Shown here in pieces: positions 1-5,292 of a stretch of 21,498 nucleotides of DNA. Source of the DNA: a virus. The first letter of the stretch is position 1. Every line of letters begins with the position of its first letter. The translations under genes and the position numbers were made by a program. The DNA is taken from positions 1 to 21,498 of IMG/VR virus record IMGVR_UViG_3300040751_001453; one strand, written 5' to 3'. The notes beneath the pieces are model-generated. The model was not told the origin of the DNA and ran no database searches. It was given only the letters and a program-made list of their open reading frames with translations.

Positions 1-571
1 CTAAGCCTAAGTCTAGTCCACCTACACCTGCGCCTAGTACAGTGTTTTCACTGTCTAGGTTGTAGTCAGCTGCTGCTGTTACATCTAGGTTTGCTACGTT
101 CAATGTGTAAGCGCCTTGAATGTTGCTTACGTCTGTTACATCTGTTGTCCAGTCTGTAAGACCTACTGCAACTACTGCATCACCTACAGTCACTTGTACT
201 GCTTCTGCCATTGCTGGTGCTGCTAGTGTTTGCTCACCTTCTGCGCCTGGCATTACGCCTAGGTCATCACCAAATGCAACACCTAAGCCTGCTACACTTG
301 TGCCAACTGCCCATGTGTCTAGTGTTACTGCATTGCCGTCTGTTGCAACAAAGTCTAGATCAACTGTTGCTAATCCACCCATATCTACACCTAGGTCCAG
401 ACCCATTGTTCCACCAAACTTGTCGTTTGCTGTTTCAGCAAAGTCAAGTGATACTTCACCTGATAGTACTGGTGCTGCTACCATTGGAGTAACTTTTGTT
501 ACTGTGTCTTCAGCAAATGCTGCTGTTGAAATAGCCATAGCGGCTACTGTTGTAATAAATACATTACGCAT
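1..571 (-). CDS. Porin-like outer-membrane beta-barrel protein, 3' end outside window
   Basis: Reading leftward from an ATG at 571, the frame stays open for 190 codons to the window edge. The N-terminus is a clear Sec signal peptide: MRN, a hydrophobic stretch VFITTVAAMAIST, then AAFA with probable cleavage before EDTVTK at residue 21. The mature part is rich in Gly, Ala, Val, Asp and Thr with alternating hydrophobic/polar strands such as SLDFAE, DLGVDMGGLATVDLDF and NLDVTAAADYNLD, as in Gram-negative porins. No Cys is seen. An AAGGA ribosome site lies about 8 bases before the start. A general diffusion porin or other barrel is likely, inserted in the host outer membrane. The exact family cannot be fixed because the C-terminus, where the terminal aromatic would be, is missing. 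A host-derived gene carried by a phage is the best reading of the context. Confidence 0.75.
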   Translation of the reverse strand, partial: MRNVFITTVAAMAISTAAFAEDTVTKVTPMVAAPVLSGEVSLDFAETANDKFGGTMGLDLGVDMGGLATVDLDFVATDGNAVTLDTWAVGTSVAGLGVAFGDDLGVMPGAEGEQTLAAPAMAEAVQVTVGDAVVAVGLTDWTTDVTDVSNIQGAYTLNVANLDVTAAADYNLDSENTVLGAGVGGLDLGL

Positions 572-603
572 ATTTTAGTTCCTTTTTAATATGTATACAT
601 AGT

Positions 604-631
604 AAAGGGCAAGTAACCACACTTGCCCTTT
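604..631 (-). promoter_or_regulatory. 11-bp perfect hairpin in the porin 5' UTR (or weak aldolase terminator)
   Basis: AAAGGGCAAGT (604-614) and ACTTGCCCTTT (621-631) pair perfectly around a 6-base loop. The hairpin begins only about 4 bases after the predicted transcript start at 635, which is where stabilising 5' UTR hairpins of outer-membrane protein mRNAs sit. It also lies about 78 bases downstream of the aldolase stop and could act as a terminator, but only three U follow the stem on the minus strand. Confidence 0.55.
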
Positions 632-641
632 CACTATAGTA

Positions 642-669
642 ATTATAACATCTACTTCCGTTTTGTCGA
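642..669 (-). promoter_or_regulatory. Sigma70 extended -10 promoter for the porin-like gene
   Basis: On the minus strand a TCGACA -35 (664-669) is followed after 16 bases by TATAAT (642-647), preceded by TGT, giving a perfect extended -10 (TGTTATAAT). The predicted transcript start is near 635, about 64 bases upstream of the ATG at 571. Confidence 0.7.
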
Positions 670-708
670 TCGTTTCGAGCGTTTTTTGGGGTTTCTGTAA
701 TAATAGTT

Positions 709-1536
709 TTATTTGTGTTGCGTTTGAGCAACACATGCCTCTGTTATCATTTTAATGTTCTGTTTAATCTTTGCATTGAACTCTGCATCTGTTTGCAAAT
801 GTGCCAGTCCTTCTGATAATGCTCTTGAAAAACTAGCAGTAACGTCTGCATTAGCACTAAGCCTACGGCATGCTTCTTGTGTAGCATATCCGCCACTAAG
901 GAACACAACACGTTCTACATTAGGGAACACTGTAAGGTTGTGATACAAGTTAGGTACTTCCGGGGGTGTTAGTTTGAGAATACATTTGCCTGGATATTCA
1001 TCTAAGAACTCTTGCAAGTGATACATAAGAGCGTCTTCAACTTCAGCTTTGATAGGATGATCAATGGGCACTTCTGGTTCAATAATAGGCACAAGCCCAT
1101 AGTCCCAAATAGTACGAGCAAGTGTAAACTGTTGTTTGAGTACAGGATGTACCATTCCTGTACCGTGTACAATACTACGCATCTTAGTGCCGTAGATTTT
1201 AGGACCAATGCCATTAGTAGCCCATTCTAGCATTTGTTTTACAGGAAACTGTTTGAGTGTTCCATCTTCGTTGCATCCGCTATCAATCTTTAAGAACGTG
1301 TCAATACCTTTTTCATCCAAGATGTTAACCATTCCACGTGTAACTGTGTCTTGGTAGAGGATTGCTCCCCAGATGTTTTTGTCGTTGAAGTCAGGACTGT
1401 TGACCATTCTAAGACGCATAGCATGAACTTTCTCCATTTTATCTTCTTCTGTGTATTCTTGTCCGTAGCGTTCTAGTACTCCGCCTGTTGAACCACCACT
1501 GTGATCCATTGCTGCTATAAATCTATGATCACTCAT
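709..1536 (-). CDS. Class I fructose-bisphosphate aldolase
   Basis: This 275-residue protein matches the bacterial class I (Schiff-base) fructose-1,6-bisphosphate aldolase family in length and motifs. The family catalyses reversible cleavage of fructose-1,6-bisphosphate to glyceraldehyde-3-phosphate and dihydroxyacetone phosphate in the cytoplasm. Visible motifs in order: FIAAMDHSGGS (6-16), GAILYQDT (57-64), GTKMRS (116-121), GLVPIIEPEV (147-156), ILKLTPP (186-192, K188 the likely Schiff-base lysine), FLSGGY (212-217) and SFSRAL (235-240). The usual Gln of ALDQSGGS is His here. I chose the ATG at 1536 because GGTGA precedes it and it gives an 8-base overlap with the upstream HAD gene; an ATG at 1623 would overlap that gene by about 95 bases. 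It probably acts as an auxiliary metabolic gene tuning host carbon flow. Confidence 0.85.
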   Translation of the reverse strand: MSDHRFIAAMDHSGGSTGGVLERYGQEYTEEDKMEKVHAMRLRMVNSPDFNDKNIWGAILYQDTVTRGMVNILDEKGIDTFLKIDSGCNEDGTLKQFPVKQMLEWATNGIGPKIYGTKMRSIVHGTGMVHPVLKQQFTLARTIWDYGLVPIIEPEVPIDHPIKAEVEDALMYHLQEFLDEYPGKCILKLTPPEVPNLYHNLTVFPNVERVVFLSGGYATQEACRRLSANADVTASFSRALSEGLAHLQTDAEFNAKIKQNIKMITEACVAQTQHK

Positions 1537-1861
1537 AAGTTTCACCTGTTTCGCGAAAAAAGTTTTCGCTCCAAAATGCCTTATCGTCAATCCATACATC
1601 GTAGTGTTCTTTTTCGCCGACACTTAATTCATGATGCTTTGCGCCCCAATCCATTAGCTGTTTATAAGTAAGTTCAAAATAGTCTACGCCACTAACAGCA
1701 CCACGTGCTGTCATATATTTAATTGTATGTCCTGCGTCATATAATGCATTTACTTTTGCAATGCGCTCTGGCATCGGCGCATGAAGAGCATAGTCTTTTT
1801 TGCCGTCTGGTTTTAAAACTTCTTGACAAATGGTTCCGTCAATATCAATTACGTATTTCAT
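1529..1861 (-). CDS. Small HAD-superfamily phosphatase-like protein
   Basis: The 110-residue protein has HAD motif I as DIDGT (residues 6-10, nucleophile and general acid Asp), a motif-II-like Thr in YMTARG (about 49-54) and a C-terminal acidic motif IV in VWIDDKAF. There is no room for a large cap domain, so it is a minimal-cap HAD hydrolase of the kind found in T4-like marine phages. The substrate is unknown; a small phosphorylated sugar or nucleotide is plausible. Its start overlaps the upstream gene by 17 bases and its stop overlaps the aldolase start by 8 bases, so the three genes are translationally coupled. Adjacency to the aldolase hints at sugar-phosphate metabolism, but this is inference only. 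Confidence 0.7.
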   Translation of the reverse strand: MKYVIDIDGTICQEVLKPDGKKDYALHAPMPERIAKVNALYDAGHTIKYMTARGAVSGVDYFELTYKQLMDWGAKHHELSVGEKEHYDVWIDDKAFWSENFFRETGETYE

Positions 1862-2090
1862 TTATTTCCTCTTGTAGTTCTTTAACTTTATTTTCAAGTT
1901 CAATAATGTAATCAGCTGCCTTCCAAGCATAATGCTCAGTGCATCTAGTCTTCCATTCTTCGCCTGCTTGATTTTTTAATTTTACCACCCATTCGCTTTG
2001 TTCTATACGAGGTGTAATATCTGAGTAGACTTTATCTACTACATCGTGTTCATTTACTTCTACTTCAAAACCGTGTGTATTATGTTGCAT
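1845..2090 (-). CDS. Small hypothetical protein with C-terminal coiled coil
   Basis: I do not recognise this 81-residue protein. The N-terminal two thirds is charged and mixed in character, with Trp at several positions (SEWVVKL, EEWKTRC, YAWKAADY). The last 20 residues (IIELENKVKELQEEINEI) have heptad spacing typical of a short coiled coil, which suggests oligomerisation. The ATG at 2090 lies only about 10 bases after the inferred end of the tmRNA coding piece, with a weak AAAG ribosome site. It is therefore probably translated from the transcript that also carries the tmRNA precursor. Confidence 0.6.
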   Translation of the reverse strand: MQHNTHGFEVEVNEHDVVDKVYSDITPRIEQSEWVVKLKNQAGEEWKTRCTEHYAWKAADYIIELENKVKELQEEINEIRN

Positions 2091-2154
2091 AGTATCTTTC
2101 GTTGTAAATGGGTCCGTTCTGTTGCTAGGTGGAACCCATACCCCGGAAGCCTAA

Positions 2155-2196
2155 CTAGGCTGCCATTGCCATTTCTGGCGCTCTATTTGCGTTTGC
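2155..2196 (-). other. tmRNA proteolysis-tag reading frame
   Basis: GCA (resume codon, 2194-2196) starts the frame ANANRAPEMAMAA followed by TAG. The Ala-rich end (MAMAA) resembles C-terminal degrons recognised by ClpXP-type proteases, which prefer LAA/VAA-like tails. ANAN at the start resembles the AND/ANDN start of many bacterial tags, but the centre (RAPEM) differs from the tags I know. The tRNA-borne alanine would add one more Ala at the N-terminus. Confidence 0.85.
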
Positions 2197-2281
2197 ATTT
2201 AGAATGTTTGTTCGCGGTAACGGCGCTTACATCCCGGTAACTCCACTCTTCTATCCTGCCTGTCGATCCTATTTCAGCCCC

Positions 2282-2356
2282 ATCATAAACACACTGTTGC
2301 TCAAGGTTGCGACCCTTTATAGACTTACTGACGCTTGCACGTTCTCAGTGTGTTTA
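2282..2356 (-). other. tmRNA intervening segment with 11-bp terminal stem
   Basis: TAAACACACTG and CAGTGTGTTTA, perfect complements at the two ends of the segment (2346-2356 and 2286-2296), place the acceptor 3' end and the coding-piece 5' end next to each other. This is the expected substrate for removal of the intervening loop during maturation of permuted tmRNA. Confidence 0.8.
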
Positions 2357-2425
2357 TGGTGGAGCTGCCGGGTACCGCCCCCGGGTCCAGTTCAGTCGTC
2401 AAATCGCTTCAACATTACAAGTATA

Positions 2426-2454
2426 TTTATAACATACTTTTGAAAGCATGTCAA
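2426..2454 (-). promoter_or_regulatory. Sigma70 promoter for tmRNA
   Basis: TTGACA (2449-2454) and TATAAA (2426-2431) are separated by exactly 17 bases, with the predicted start at about 2419-2420. That start coincides with the base of the helix joining the two tmRNA pieces, so the mature acceptor piece may carry the primary 5' end. Confidence 0.8.
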
Positions 2455-2462
2455 CCATTGAT

Positions 2463-2678
2463 TTACCAGCGTTGTTCTTTTATTCTTTTAGCAGTTTTTG
2501 TAGATCGAACTGCGTTCATTATTCTAAGCAACTGTTGCGACTTAGTATTAGAATGCCATCCATTTTTTGTATCAAATGTTTTTGCATACTCACATGCTTC
2601 TGCAAACTTTACCGCAACTATTTTTTCTAAACACTTTAGATCGTCTTCACTTAGAGACGATAATCCTTTTGGATCCAT
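2463..2678 (-). CDS. Small hypothetical protein
   Basis: This 71-residue, Lys-rich protein starts MDPKGLSSLSEDDLK and looks mainly helical. I do not recognise its family. I chose the ATG at 2678 because AGGAG sits 8 bases upstream; the frame is open to an ATG at 2804, but that would almost entirely overlap the 2647-2862 gene. It overlaps the upstream gene by 32 bases. Its stop lies 8 bases before the tmRNA -35 element, so the tmRNA promoter separates this gene from what follows. Confidence 0.6.
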   Translation of the reverse strand: MDPKGLSSLSEDDLKCLEKIVAVKFAEACEYAKTFDTKNGWHSNTKSQQLLRIMNAVRSTKTAKRIKEQRW

Positions 2679-2862
2679 TGTGGAATCTCCTATTATATGC
2701 TTGTTCAAAACCTTTTTCGTAATCATATAACGGAGCCCCATTGCACCCGTCGGCCCATAGTCTTTTAAAATATCCATCTGCTGATTGTAATGCTGTAGCA
2801 TCACTCTCTGGGATATGTCCTTTAACCATCCAAAACAATCTGTATGCTTCTTTGTGCGTCAT
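2647..2862 (-). CDS. Small hypothetical protein
   Basis: The 71-residue protein (MTHKEAYRLFWMVKGHIPES...) has several aromatic residues in its middle (YFKRLW, LYDYEKGF) and a basic tail (RRFHNGSKRIIVSK). No family is recognised. There is no good Shine-Dalgarno; instead a TAAATA-core late-promoter-like element (2868-2875) lies 5 bases before the ATG, so either another start is used or the message is nearly leaderless. It overlaps the downstream gene by 32 bases. Confidence 0.55.
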   Translation of the reverse strand: MTHKEAYRLFWMVKGHIPESDATALQSADGYFKRLWADGCNGAPLYDYEKGFEQAYNRRFHNGSKRIIVSK

Positions 2863-2894
2863 ATGTGTATTTACACAATAACAGAATGTTGGCG

Positions 2895-3125
2895 CTAACT
2901 GTCGGTGTTTTTGGATTGATGTTTTAGCAGTAACGCATTGACTTCATCAGTCTTTATTAGCCAACCACTTTCGTTTACTATAAACACATCGCCTGGTTTA
3001 TACAACGGATGATCCTTATTACCAGGATTTCCTTGCCTATCTAATCCCATTACTTCTCCAGGCCAATCGCCTTCTATACAAAAGTTATCACCGGCTTGCA
3101 TTATATTATAATCCATCCACATCAT
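2895..3125 (-). CDS. Small hypothetical protein
   Basis: The 76-residue protein begins MMWMDYNIMQAGDNFCIEGD and has a compact beta-rich look with Gly/Pro turns (WPGEVMGLDRQGNPGN, YKPGDVFIVNESGWLI). The closing VNALLLKHQ is probably a helix. The segment from GDVFIVNE resembles small SH3-like barrels, but I would not assign a family. A strong AAGGAG lies 8 bases before the first ATG, which fixes the start. It ends 32 bases before the next gene. Confidence 0.65.
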   Translation of the reverse strand: MMWMDYNIMQAGDNFCIEGDWPGEVMGLDRQGNPGNKDHPLYKPGDVFIVNESGWLIKTDEVNALLLKHQSKNTDS

Positions 3126-3137
3126 TAGGTCATCTCC

Positions 3138-3350
3138 TTACCAAAAGTTTAAAGTTCTACCATTGCCTATAATGATCATACTACAAGTAACAACGTGCAA
3201 TATGATCCAAAAGGTGCGAAAAGCCAGAGCCTTCTTTACATCTGATTGTGTAATAGGAAGGAATTCTGGCTTATCGTTATCGTCGATGCCAACAGGCATA
3301 CCAACAGTGCGAGCCCATACTTTAAGCCAGCGCCGCTGACCGCTCATCAC
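3138..3350 (-). CDS. Small single-pass membrane protein
   Basis: Of 70 residues, the first half is soluble (RTVGMPVGIDDNDKPEF) and the second half holds one hydrophobic segment (FWIILHVVTCSMIIIG, about 47-62) followed by a short polar tail. Such proteins are common in T4-like marine phages, but no function is known to me. The start ATGA overlaps the stop of the upstream gene by 4 bases, so translation is coupled. Confidence 0.65.
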   Translation of the reverse strand: MMSGQRRWLKVWARTVGMPVGIDDNDKPEFLPITQSDVKKALAFRTFWIILHVVTCSMIIIGNGRTLNFW

Positions 3351-3529
3351 ATGTCGTTCTTTTTGTCTTGGATTTCTTTGCGGCGTTCTTTTGTAAGTTT
3401 GCCTAAGTCACCCAATGCTTTACGGGCTCTTGCTGCCGCTGCCTTGACACCTTTTTCGTCAAATGTCTCTGCTTCTGCAAGATAGTTATTAAATGCTTGT
3501 ACGATTTCTTCATGTATTGTATTATTCAT
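3347..3529 (-). CDS. Small basic Ala/Lys-rich protein
   Basis: This 60-residue protein has a helical N-terminus (MNNTIHEEIVQAFNNYLAEA) and a strongly basic C-terminal half (AAAARARKALGDLGKLTKER, then RKEIQDKKNDM). Composition and size resemble phage-encoded histone-like or nucleoid-binding small proteins, so nucleic-acid binding is possible but not shown. It overlaps the upstream HAD gene by 8 bases and the downstream membrane-protein gene by 4 bases. Confidence 0.6.
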   Translation of the reverse strand: MNNTIHEEIVQAFNNYLAEAETFDEKGVKAAAARARKALGDLGKLTKERRKEIQDKKNDM

Positions 3530-4109
3530 CTGTATCTCCTGTAATAATATTATAAATTTGTTTCCAATTCTTTACACGAGGAATGTTCCCTGTATAATAT
3601 TGGTTGAAGTCATGGTCAATTAATAAAGAATTTAAACCAAACTTAACACCACATTCGGCATTTTCAGGTTTATCTTCTATCCACCAACATTCAGTGCCTT
3701 CATATTTGATTAGCTCATCATCTTTGTCTGCACCTGTGTCTAGATATACATACTCCTCAAATGCTGTATCGCCGAATAGCTCACGCAAGTTTTTTGTACG
3801 TAGATGACACGCATATTGGTCTTTACTAAGGCTTGTTATGGCATGAAAAATGTATCCATGCTCTTCATGTAATTTTCTTACATACTTAATTGCATCACGC
3901 AACGGCGGAAGTTTCCTAATAGCTGCACTTTCGTTAAACATTCTTATCAAACGTTTGGCTTCTGCACGTTCTAAACCGTACTTGAGCTCCATTCGATATT
4001 GTCCTTCTTGAACAATAGTGTATCCATGTCGTGCCATCCATTGATCAAACGCATATAACCAGTCAAGGATAACGCCATCACAATCTGTAAGAATTACTTT
4101 GTTTTTCAT
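3522..4109 (-). CDS. HAD-superfamily hydrolase, 5'-nucleotidase-like
   Basis: The 195-residue protein has HAD motif I LTDCDGVILDW (7-17), a motif II Thr-Ser in HAITSLSKD (about 89-97) and motif IV in WWIEDKPENAE (about 142-152). The size and the helical cap between motifs I and II fit deoxyribonucleotidase-like HAD enzymes of T4-like phages. Phosphate release from nucleotides is the likely activity, in keeping with the nearby ribonucleotide reductase genes; the substrate is inferred. It is the first gene after a perfect consensus promoter (4143-4171), so its operon 4109 to 2463 is probably transcribed early. Confidence 0.75.
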   Translation of the reverse strand: MKNKVILTDCDGVILDWLYAFDQWMARHGYTIVQEGQYRMELKYGLERAEAKRLIRMFNESAAIRKLPPLRDAIKYVRKLHEEHGYIFHAITSLSKDQYACHLRTKNLRELFGDTAFEEYVYLDTGADKDDELIKYEGTECWWIEDKPENAECGVKFGLNSLLIDHDFNQYYTGNIPRVKNWKQIYNIITGDTDE

Positions 4110-4142
4110 AGTTTGCCTTTCTAATTGCCTAATTCATAACGT

Positions 4143-4171
4143 ATTATAGCATAGGAATTAGATGTTGTCAA
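4143..4171 (-). promoter_or_regulatory. Perfect consensus sigma70 promoter
   Basis: TTGACA (4166-4171), a 17-base spacer and TATAAT (4143-4148) match the sigma70 consensus exactly. It drives the HAD gene starting at 4109 and overlaps the last bases of the PAAR gene. Confidence 0.85.
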
Positions 4172-4527
4172 CCTTTATTTGCCCAAACGGTGCTTTGACC
4201 TACTGAAGTTATTTTGGCTCCACAACCATAAGTATCGCCTTCACGGCCTACTTTTTTGTTTTCAACATATACGTTGCCGCTGTATGTTGCAAGTCCGGGG
4301 GCGTGTGTACTACAACCAGGAATAGTATGTGCTTCAACAGCATCGCCTTCTCTTACAACACCGTGAAACTCAACAAAGACTGTACTACTGCCTACATCTG
4401 TGTTTATGTTCTGTGGGGCTGCATCACATGCAATGCCGTCATCAGAATCAGCGTCACCAACACTTACATGAACTGTATTAACAACGTCTCCGCTGCCTGC
4501 TTTACGTGCAATATTAAGTGTGGCCAT
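4168..4527 (-). CDS. PAAR-repeat spike-tip protein
   Basis: The 119-residue protein has PAAR-type features: STVFVEFHGVVREGDAVEAH (about 48-67), a conserved Cys/His set in HTIPGCSTH, then NVYVENKKVGREGDTYGCGA and a closing STVWANKG. PAAR proteins fold into a cone that binds a metal ion through His and Cys and caps the needle of contractile tails (T4 gp5.4) and type VI secretion spikes. Here it probably sharpens the baseplate spike. AAGGAG lies 5 bases before the ATG. It is unusual in sitting among nucleotide-metabolism genes rather than with baseplate genes. Confidence 0.85.
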   Translation of the reverse strand: MATLNIARKAGSGDVVNTVHVSVGDADSDDGIACDAAPQNINTDVGSSTVFVEFHGVVREGDAVEAHTIPGCSTHAPGLATYSGNVYVENKKVGREGDTYGCGAKITSVGQSTVWANKG

Positions 4528-4539
4528 TGCGACTCCTTG

Positions 4540-4830
4540 TTACACCATCTTGATACCTGAAGTTGCTTCAATGTATTGTTTAGCCATTTCGTTATCAGTC
4601 TTAGTTGTAAAAATAACTGCACTTTTATTTATTTGAATTTTTACATCAGGATGTGTTGTTACTGTCCAAGGACCAAGTCCTGGTCCATTCTGTGTCATCA
4701 TTACTGCCATTGGTTTCTCAATAGTCATAGTAAAGTTATCATCTTCTACAAATCGTGCTACAATTTCCTCACCACTAATAGTTTTAAGTGTAATTGCATC
4801 TGCCTTTTTATAGTTCTGTTGAATCATCAT
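4540..4830 (-). CDS. Small beta-rich protein, possibly Sm-like
   Basis: The 96-residue protein contains LKTISGEEIVARFVEDDNFT followed by MTIEKPMAV and VKIQINKSAVIF, a strand pattern similar to the small barrels of the Sm/LSm fold (SG.E.VA.F.ED...T.). This fold often binds RNA, but the assignment is only by pattern. The start ATGA overlaps the glutaredoxin stop, so the two are coupled. Proteins of this kind are frequent in T4-like marine phages without a known role. Confidence 0.6.
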   Translation of the reverse strand: MMIQQNYKKADAITLKTISGEEIVARFVEDDNFTMTIEKPMAVMMTQNGPGLGPWTVTTHPDVKIQINKSAVIFTTKTDNEMAKQYIEATSGIKMV

Positions 4831-5078
4831 AGTGAATGTCCTGTTCCGTTATAGTTAGTGTCTTCAATGTATTTTACAAATTGATCATAGCCGCCAACTG
4901 CTTTGCCGCCTACTACGATTTGAGGGAATGTTCTTGCATTTGGAAATGCCTCTAACACTTGATCTCTATCAAAGTCGGTACCCAGTTGTTTGTATTCAAA
5001 TTCATATCCACGTTGTTCACAAACTTGTTTTGCTCGATCGCAATATGGACATGCTGGCTTACCCCAAATGACTATCAT
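4827..5078 (-). CDS. grx: Glutaredoxin
   Basis: The 83-residue protein has the glutaredoxin active site CPYC (residues 10-13 within WGKPACPYCDRAK), the cis-Pro motif ARTFPQIVVGG (about 49-59) and the GGYDQF motif (about 63-68). It would use glutathione to reduce disulfides and most likely recycles the C-terminal cysteines of the neighbouring NrdA after each ribonucleotide reduction. The start codon follows the stop of the 5079-5291 gene with no gap, so translation is coupled. Confidence 0.92.
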   Translation of the reverse strand: MIVIWGKPACPYCDRAKQVCEQRGYEFEYKQLGTDFDRDQVLEAFPNARTFPQIVVGGKAVGGYDQFVKYIEDTNYNGTGHSL

Positions 5079-5291
5079 TTAGTCCTCCATTAGTTTTTTA
5101 AGTTGTTTTGCTTCTTCTGCTTGTTTTTCTAATGTCTTTGGTACAAACAGAAAAACAATACCTACAATAAATGGACTAATTAGTGCGCCAGCAACAGCCC
5201 ATACTGTTGCGTTACGTCCTTTAAACTCTGCCCATTTATATATTCCATATACAAATGCTCCCCAAATAACAACTGTTAATAGTAATTCCAT
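5079..5291 (-). CDS. Small two-pass membrane protein
   Basis: The 70-residue protein has two hydrophobic segments (LLLTVVIWGAFVYGIY, about 3-18; VWAVAGALISPFIVGIVFLF, about 30-49) and a charged C-terminal helix (KTLEKQAEEAKQLKKLMED). No family is recognised. It lies between NrdB (1 base away) and glutaredoxin (directly abutting), so it is made with the nucleotide-reduction genes. The function is unknown; a membrane anchor or holin-like role cannot be excluded. Confidence 0.65.
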   Translation of the reverse strand: MELLLTVVIWGAFVYGIYKWAEFKGRNATVWAVAGALISPFIVGIVFLFVPKTLEKQAEEAKQLKKLMED

Positions 5292-5292
5292 C

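Larger units (their letters stand above)
2100..2421 (-). ncRNA. ssrA: Two-piece (circularly permuted) tmRNA
   Basis: Read on the minus strand, the acceptor piece comes first: it ends with a GC-rich T-arm region (GGTACCCGG) and CAGCTCCACCA, with the CCA encoded (ends at 2357). A 75-base intervening segment (2282-2356) follows, then the coding piece starting GGGGCTGAAATAGGATCGACA at 2281. GGGGCTG pairs with CAGCTCC to form the acceptor stem. Within the coding piece a resume codon GCA at 2196 opens a 13-codon tag ending in TAG (2155-2157): ANANRAPEMAMAA. The stop lies in a small hairpin, as in other tmRNAs. CATTTACAA at the 3' end of the coding piece (2102-2110) pairs with TTGTAATG at the 5' end of the acceptor piece (2413-2420), apart from one bulged base, holding the two pieces together. 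Permuted tmRNA is characteristic of alphaproteobacteria. It rescues stalled ribosomes with SmpB. The outer ends are approximate. Confidence 0.9.

Noticed and set aside
120-578. Plus-strand open frame, Ser/Thr/Ala-rich
   Set aside because: It is the antisense of the signal-peptide porin gene, has no ribosome site, and its composition is the complement of Gly/Ala/Val codons.
1537-1623. Longer aldolase start giving 304 residues
   Set aside because: It would overlap the HAD gene by about 95 bases, and the extra residues match nothing in the family; the ATG at 1536 has GGTGA upstream.
2357-2405. An ordinary tRNA gene (encoded CCA end)
   Set aside because: No cloverleaf or anticodon arm; the T-arm region and CAGCTCCACCA belong to the tmRNA acceptor piece.
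2204-2443. Plus-strand frames through 2046-2443
   Set aside because: They run antisense through the tmRNA, whose pairing and motifs explain the sequence.
2679-2804. Longer start (113 residues) for the 2463-2678 gene
   Set aside because: It would lie inside the overlapping gene 2647-2862, and AGGAG supports the start at 2678.
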